A DNA stretch of 64,000 nt from Selaginella moellendorffii (taxonomy: Eukaryota > Streptophyta > Lycopodiopsida > Selaginellales > Selaginellaceae), in contig NW_003314261.1 of NCBI RefSeq assembly GCF_000143415.4, positions 4,189,416-4,253,415 of the forward strand. Reading direction: 5' to 3'. Shown here piece after piece: positions 59,190 to 64,000 of this stretch. Made by a program: the position numbers and the translations under genes. Every line of letters begins with the position of its first letter. Position 1 is the first letter of the stretch. The notes under the pieces were generated by a model. That model worked only from the letters and a program-made list of their open reading frames with translations, did no database searches and had not been told where the DNA came from.

Positions 59190-61046
59190 CTATGGAGTGT
59201 CCACCTGGACAAAAAGGCTGGCGTGCGGGTGGAGCCCTGCGTCGGCCAAGGACATGTGGAGCTTGTCCGCGCCGTACACCTTCCTGGGAAAATTGGACAC
59301 GAGACTGTAGCGAGCATCTCCAAGGCTGCCCAGAGAGTCCACGAAATCGTACACACACTGCACGGCGGACGTGCAGCTAAACCTTCGCTCTTTGCGTTCA
59401 CCATTTGGAAACCGAACTAGCACCTATCAAACCAACAACACCAACACGTCAAAACATTTCCACGAAAGAAGCAAAGGGATGGTTGAAACAAGCTAGAAGG
59501 AAGGAAGCAAAGAGATGATCGAAACAAGCTACGAAGAAAGTAAAGAGATGAAGGTGATTGACACAAACAAGCTGTGGGAATTGGGCAAGACTAACCTGTG
59601 TGACTTGTGGGCCTCTCTCCGGCTCGGCTCCCAGGGCCAGGGCCTTCTCCTTTCGAAGCTTCTCCATGGCCGCTTGCTTCTCGGCGGCCACCTGCGCAGC
59701 TCTTTGCGCCGCAAGCTCTTTCTCTCGCATTTGCCTCTCCGACTCGGCGGCCTCCCTGGCCACCCTCTCGGCTTCTTCCACTCTTTTCCTCTCCCGTTCC
59801 TGCGAATGAAAGCAGCGCTTTTAAGAAAAGGACGAGCGGGAAAGAAGGATCACCTGGTCTGCTAGCAAGGCGGCCTGATATGCTGCGTCTTGCTCCTCGC
59901 GCAATTGCCTGTTGCGCCTTCTCTCCTCGTCCTCGACGCGCATCGCCACCAAAGCGGCACCTTGCTCCTCCAAAACTCTTTGCAGCAGTGAGAGCAGTGT
60001 CTCTGGAGATTTGAATCCTTCCACCTGAAAGAAAGGAAACGAAAGCAAAGAAAACCATGAAAAATCCACCACAAAAGCGAAAACAAACAGGAGAGAAGAA
60101 CCTGTTGCAAGAGAGCTATCCGTTGGTTGGAAGAAGCCATGACGACCGCGCAGAAGGGAAACGTCGACGCCTTCAAGCTGTTAAACATCTGGAACCCCTC
60201 GGTGTTCCTCACGTCCGCCCCCCACACGACGAAGTTCTGGCTCAAGAACTGGCTGACCGGCTCCGAGCAGAGCGTAGCCTGGCAAAACGCAGGCGTGTCG
60301 ACGTGCTCCGGCGAGTGCAAGTAGACGAACAGGAACTTAAACCCCTCCGTCGACCGCCGCAGCGCCTCCATGAAGCTGAGAGCCTGGAAGTCCGGGCGGA
60401 CGCTCCCATACTCTTGCTCAAAGCTCCGGATGAACTGGATTGCCTGGACAGCTCCGGCAGTAGGAACTGGAAGGAAACGATCTCTCGCCTCGGTTAATCT
60501 TCCACCACCACCACCACCACCTTGCTGGTTGCCAATGCCAAGAGCCCCTAGAGAGTACGAAAGGAGCGATCCAGCCACCCAAACACCAAGCCCCATGGCG
60601 CCGGAAACCATGAAAAGCCCCCCACGAACGATCGAGAAGGGGAGCGTGACGATCTTCCACACCAGATTCCCGCTGTTAGTGGCGGCGGCGTCGTTGCCAG
60701 GGGGAATCGGCCCCGGGCGGGGCTGGTGATCCACGAGCATGTCCTCGTCGCCGCTCGTCGTGGCCAATTGCGCGAGCCCTAGCGGTGGAGCTGTGCCACT
60801 GTTGCGATGGGGCAGAGAGGGCGAGTACCTGGGACTGAGGCGCTGCGGCTGGAGATTTTGGCGAGAATTCTCCCGGGCATGGCTGTGCGAATCGTCCGAC
60901 ACCGCCGCCGTGACCGCCGAGTCCAGATCCCAGCCATGGCGCTCTAGAATGCGCGTGCACACGGCCATGTCCTCCATGCCCGTCAAGCTCTGGAAGTGAG
61001 CCAGCTTCTCGTCGCTCGCCTCGCCGCCGCCGCTGCCCTGATCCAT
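59190..61046 (-). CDS. PUX10: UBX protein with UBA, membrane hairpin, UAS and UBX domains (PUX10/UBXD8-like)
   Basis: Four exons on the minus strand; ATG 61044-61046 (MDQGSGGGEASDEKLAHFQS), stop 59190-59192. Domain order: UBA-like helix bundle (MAVCTRILERHGWDLDSAV), hydrophobic hairpin (LVWKIVTLPFSIVRGGLFMV, then GLGVWVAGSLLSYSLGALGI), an eight-Gly run, thioredoxin-like UAS domain (FKFLFVYLHSPEHVDTPAFC, VVWGADVRNTEGFQ), a long charged coiled coil, and a UBX domain (VLVRFPNGERKERRF, LVSNFPRKVYGADK). This is the layout of UBXD8/FAF2 and Arabidopsis PUX10, which sits on lipid droplets by the hairpin and recruits CDC48/p97 to pull out ubiquitinated oleosins. The UBX loop FPRKVY keeps the FPR p97-contact motif. 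Function by family; the intact motifs support it. Confidence 0.92.
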
Positions 61047-61207
61047 GGCGATGTTATCACCCCCTTTCTCTTTGCGTTTAACCCTCCCTATTTTCTCGCC
61101 TCCAGGCTAACAGTTTGGAATATCCTGTCTATTCCTTTTATTAGGGCTGAAAGCAATATTTGCCACCAAACAAGTATATTCGCTCTTCTTCTATCTCTTT
61201 GAAAGTA

Positions 61208-62890
61208 CTATGGATTGGCGAGCAATACATACGGCGCTGGGTCGTGTGGATCCTCCCGAGCGGCGGAGAGAGCCGCGGTCTCTCGGGCATCGCCACCGCC
61301 GCCCTGGAATCGGCACGCCGCGAGCAGGCATTTCCAGTCGGAGTGATCGGGAACGAAGGGCATGTTGGCGATGAGCTCCTCCGCGGCTTCCAGATGACCA
61401 GCGCGACCCAGCAAATCGATCACACAGCAGTAGTGCTGCTTGTTGGGCCGGATCCCGAAATCTGCGATCATCGAATTGAAGCACTGGATCCCAGCTTCCA
61501 AGTCGCCCCTGTAGCTACAGCCCACGATGGCGCACGCGAAAGAAATAGCACCGGGCTTGAATCCTTCAATCTTAGCCTCGTGGAAGAACGCCGCCGCGTC
61601 GTTGAATCGGCCGCCCTGTGCCATGGCCGCCGCCATCGCCGCGCTCGTCTCTCCATCTCTCTCCGGCATGGAATCGAAGAAGCCCTTTGCCTCGTCCAAG
61701 AGCCCATTGCTCGCATAGGCGCCAAGCATCACTCGCGCGACCTGGAATCGAATCAGAGAAGTGCTAAACAAGCTCTTTGCTTCCGCCATTTGCCCGTTCA
61801 TGGCATACCCGTGTATCATGATGCTCCAAGTGATGGAATCTGTGAAAGGCATCTTATGGAACAGATCTTGAGCATAGATCAAATGCCCGCGTTCAGCATA
61901 TGCTGCCAAGAGGGTATTCCACGTAGCGGCATCTTGTAGAGGCATGGAATCAAAAAAGTGCTTTGACTGTTCCAGATGCCCGGACTGGGCATATATTGAA
62001 AGCATGGCGTTCCACGTCACTATATCCTTGCTGTTGGCTTTGTTAAAGAGATCAACAGAGTTTGTTAAGCGTCCTGCAGCACTATATGCTTCGATCATCA
62101 CTGTCCAAGAGGTGGCATCGCGGTGTGGCAATCCATCAAAGACATGTTGGGCTTGACCAATTTGGCCGCTCTCTGCATAAGATTTGAGCATTGTGGTGCA
62201 GGAAACAAGATCAACTTCAGTCATGCGATGGAAGATTTGTGCTGTTGTGTGAGAATCCCCAGATCGGGCGTATGCTGACAGAATTGTGTTCCACGAGACA
62301 ATATCAAGTTCTGGCATCTGCTGGGCGATAGCGGTGAGTTCGTCAATATTGTCACTGTGTGTATAGGCAGCGAGCATTGCGTTCCAGGCGATGAGATCGC
62401 GTTCCTCCATCGAATCAAAAACTACCTTTGCTTTCTCCAAATCCCCAGAACAAGCAAGTGCAGTAAGAATTGTGGTAGAAGAAATGAGATTCCATTCTGG
62501 CATTGATTCATAAAGTGACTGTGCCTTGAAAAGAGCGTTGTTTGTGATGTAAGCAGCTATCATTGCGTTCCAAACAACAAGGTTGGTTTGCGGGATTTTG
62601 AAAAAGAGATGTTCCGCTTCATGGAGATGACCATTTGTGGCAAATGCTTGCAACATCATCACCCAGGAGAAGCAGTCTTTGGTGACAATTCTGCAAAAGA
62701 TTTGGTAAGCATGACTGATGCTGCCGCATCGTCCAAACATCTGGATGGAAATATTAGAAAGAAAGATCAATGAGGAAGTGTCATTCAAGTCTATTTTCGC
62801 ATGAATTTGATGGGCTTGAGGGAGGGTGTGACAAGAGCGGATAGCTGTTTCAAGCTCCTGGCATAGTAATTTGCTTTTCTGCTCAGTCAT
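61208..62890 (-). CDS. Pentatricopeptide repeat protein, S-type repeats with a cut-off E domain
   Basis: One exon of 560 codons, ATG 62888-62890, stop 61208-61210. Repeats of 31 residues run almost without a break from about residue 45 to 440, for example NLVVWNAMIAAYITNNALFK, DLIAWNAMLAAYTHSDNIDE, DIVTWNAMLSIYAQSGHLEQ and DSITWSIMIHGYAMNGQMAE. Longer motifs and an E1-type end follow (LLGRAGHLEAAEELIANMPF, DWKCLLAACRFQGGGGDA). It stops at YVLLANP, inside the E region, so E2, E+ and DYW parts are missing. Such proteins bind organelle RNA; without DYW it would need a partner for C-to-U editing. No clear presequence is seen at MTEQKSKLLCQELE. The AT-rich region upstream is 445 bp to the next gene. 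Confidence 0.88.
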   Translation of the reverse strand: MTEQKSKLLCQELETAIRSCHTLPQAHQIHAKIDLNDTSSLIFLSNISIQMFGRCGSISHAYQIFCRIVTKDCFSWVMMLQAFATNGHLHEAEHLFFKIPQTNLVVWNAMIAAYITNNALFKAQSLYESMPEWNLISSTTILTALACSGDLEKAKVVFDSMEERDLIAWNAMLAAYTHSDNIDELTAIAQQMPELDIVSWNTILSAYARSGDSHTTAQIFHRMTEVDLVSCTTMLKSYAESGQIGQAQHVFDGLPHRDATSWTVMIEAYSAAGRLTNSVDLFNKANSKDIVTWNAMLSIYAQSGHLEQSKHFFDSMPLQDAATWNTLLAAYAERGHLIYAQDLFHKMPFTDSITWSIMIHGYAMNGQMAEAKSLFSTSLIRFQVARVMLGAYASNGLLDEAKGFFDSMPERDGETSAAMAAAMAQGGRFNDAAAFFHEAKIEGFKPGAISFACAIVGCSYRGDLEAGIQCFNSMIADFGIRPNKQHYCCVIDLLGRAGHLEAAEELIANMPFVPDHSDWKCLLAACRFQGGGGDARETAALSAAREDPHDPAPYVLLANP

Positions 62891-63334
62891 CTGGTTAGAT
62901 CATTATCAACCAAAAGAAATTTTGCCATATATCTACTTGCAAATATGCCCCCTTATAGGTTAACATTCAAATGCAACTTTTAGTGAAGGATGGTTATTTT
63001 AAATAAGAAAAAGCATTTTGCAACAAAAGCTTTTATAAAAAGTTAGGCTTGAAGAGGAAAAACAAATAGTTTAAATTTTATACAATTTGTCAAGAAAAAT
63101 ATTTCAACTAAGCCATCAAACAAAAATTAAGCTAAAGATATAATGCACAATTGCATTTTAGCAGTTCTTCTCGCATATATACATTTTCTATCTTTTGTAA
63201 CGCGAGAGGTCGGGATCATCCGTCTGCCCGCAGCTTTTGGAATTGTCTTCCTTTGCAGAGATCCATCGAATCGCGATGACCATAAGCTATCATTGAGATC
63301 GACGTGATCTCTTTTAAAAAGCCCGTGTAATGAG
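62891..63334. other. AT-rich intergenic region
   Basis: Promoter of the 560-residue PPR gene and 3' region of the next PPR gene. The last 30 bp align with the PPR pseudogene in unit 2 (48558 on), so homology extends just past the stop. No other feature seen. Confidence 0.5.
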
Positions 63335-64000
63335 CTATGGAGAAATCTTCCGCAGGAGAGAGACGACGTTGTCACAAGCAATCTTCTCCACTCTCCCATT
63401 CTTCCACTTCGAGCAAGCAGCCAGCAAACTCGTCCAAGTGACCATTGTGGCTTCGAACGGCATAGCTTCCACCATCTCCAGAGCTTCCTCGAGCTGCTTT
63501 GCTCGTCCCAGCATGTCGATCATGCAGTGGTAGTGCTCAATGCCCGGATCTAATCCACACCTAGACGTCATCTCCTGGAAAAATTTCTTGCCTTGCTCGA
63601 TCATCCCAGCCCGGCTGCAAGTCGCGAGCACCGAGACATAAGTTACACCGTCCGGCTTGACACCCTCGTCACACATCTTCTCAAAGAGCTGGATCACTCG
63701 ATCGTTGTCTCCCTGGCGGCTGTAGCCCGCGATAAGTGAGCTCCAGGTCACAGCATCCTTCCTCGAGACCGAGTTGAAAACCAGCTCCGCTTCGTCCATG
63801 CTCCCACATCTGCTGTAGAAATCCACCAACGAAGAGATCACGGCTCCCTGGAACTGGAACCCCAAGCTCGTGATCTCTTCGTGAAGTATCCGGCCAAGCC
63901 TCAAGGCTACTGAGCTTCCACAAGCTTTGAGCACGCAAACGAGCGTCCACACGTCTGGAGAACATCCCTCGAGCTGCATTAGCAAGAAAAAATGTAGCGC
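63335..64000 (-). CDS. PPR protein, PLS type, C-terminal part (runs off the right edge)
   Basis: The frame is open from the right edge to the TAG at 63335-63337. Repeats: LVDFYSRCGSMDEAELVF, DAVTWSSLIAGYSRQGDNDR, GVTYVSVLATCSRAGMIEQG, CMIDMLGRAKQLEEALEMVE and an E-type block TMVTWTSLLAACSKWKNGRV ending SLLRKISP. It is the intact relative of the pseudogene at 48352-50243, about 15 kb to the left in the same orientation. As in the neighbouring PPR gene, the E domain ends early and no DYW domain follows. The N-terminus is outside the window. Confidence 0.85.
   Translation of the reverse strand, partial: ALHFFLLMQLEGCSPDVWTLVCVLKACGSSVALRLGRILHEEITSLGFQFQGAVISSLVDFYSRCGSMDEAELVFNSVSRKDAVTWSSLIAGYSRQGDNDRVIQLFEKMCDEGVKPDGVTYVSVLATCSRAGMIEQGKKFFQEMTSRCGLDPGIEHYHCMIDMLGRAKQLEEALEMVEAMPFEATMVTWTSLLAACSKWKNGRVEKIACDNVVSLLRKISP

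Noticed and set aside
59515-60014. Plus-strand frames over the UBX gene
   Set aside because: Antisense to the coiled-coil exon, whose biased codons leave opposite frames open.

Overview
The window looks like nuclear DNA of a lycophyte, most probably Selaginella moellendorffii. The genes are plant genes split by many very short introns (roughly 45-125 bp, GT..AG), intergenic gaps are small, PPR genes occur in several copies, and there is a scaffold gap of N. The species name is inference; the plant origin is clear from gene content (KORRIGAN-type cellulase, group IV CDPK, SCAR/WAVE subunit NAP1, plant UBX protein, PPR proteins).

Positions 1-33138 are a dense, ordinary gene region. In order: a SprT/Spartan-type metalloprotease (cut by the left edge), a plastid CNNM/DUF21-CBS transporter, a TraB-like membrane protein, a CPK16/18/28-like calcium-dependent kinase, a pectin methylesterase, a membrane-anchored GH9 endoglucanase, an ALA3-like phospholipid flippase, a short class II small heat-shock protein, tripeptidyl peptidase II, two tandem CMC4-type twin-CX9C genes, a tRNA-like sequence, a COX7c-like subunit, NAP1, and a tRNA-Pro(UGG) gene. 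Several pairs are divergent and must share promoters. Several of these genes are too short or too finely split to be obvious as long open frames.

Positions 33142-58960 are a tandem segmental duplication. Unit 1 (33142-40268) and unit 2 (40269-58960) each carry, in the same order, an unrecognised basic-protein gene, PPR remnants in inverted orientation, a decayed Ty3/gypsy segment and a complete-looking folylpolyglutamate synthase (FPGS) gene. The junction 40268/40269 is readable with no N. Unit 1 contains the 967-base gap and has lost 4.2 kb that unit 2 keeps. Unit 2 also holds a 5.0 kb Ty3/gypsy LTR retrotransposon with 174-bp LTRs, a CTTT target duplication and a classic -1 frameshift heptamer between gag and pol; it is disabled by three nonsense codons. 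This element sits inside much older, very AT-rich chromovirus remnants.

Positions 58961-64000 return to ordinary genes, all on the minus strand: a PUX10/UBXD8-like lipid-droplet UBX protein, an intronless 560-residue PPR protein, and the 3' part of another PPR gene that is the intact relative of the PPR pseudogene in unit 2.
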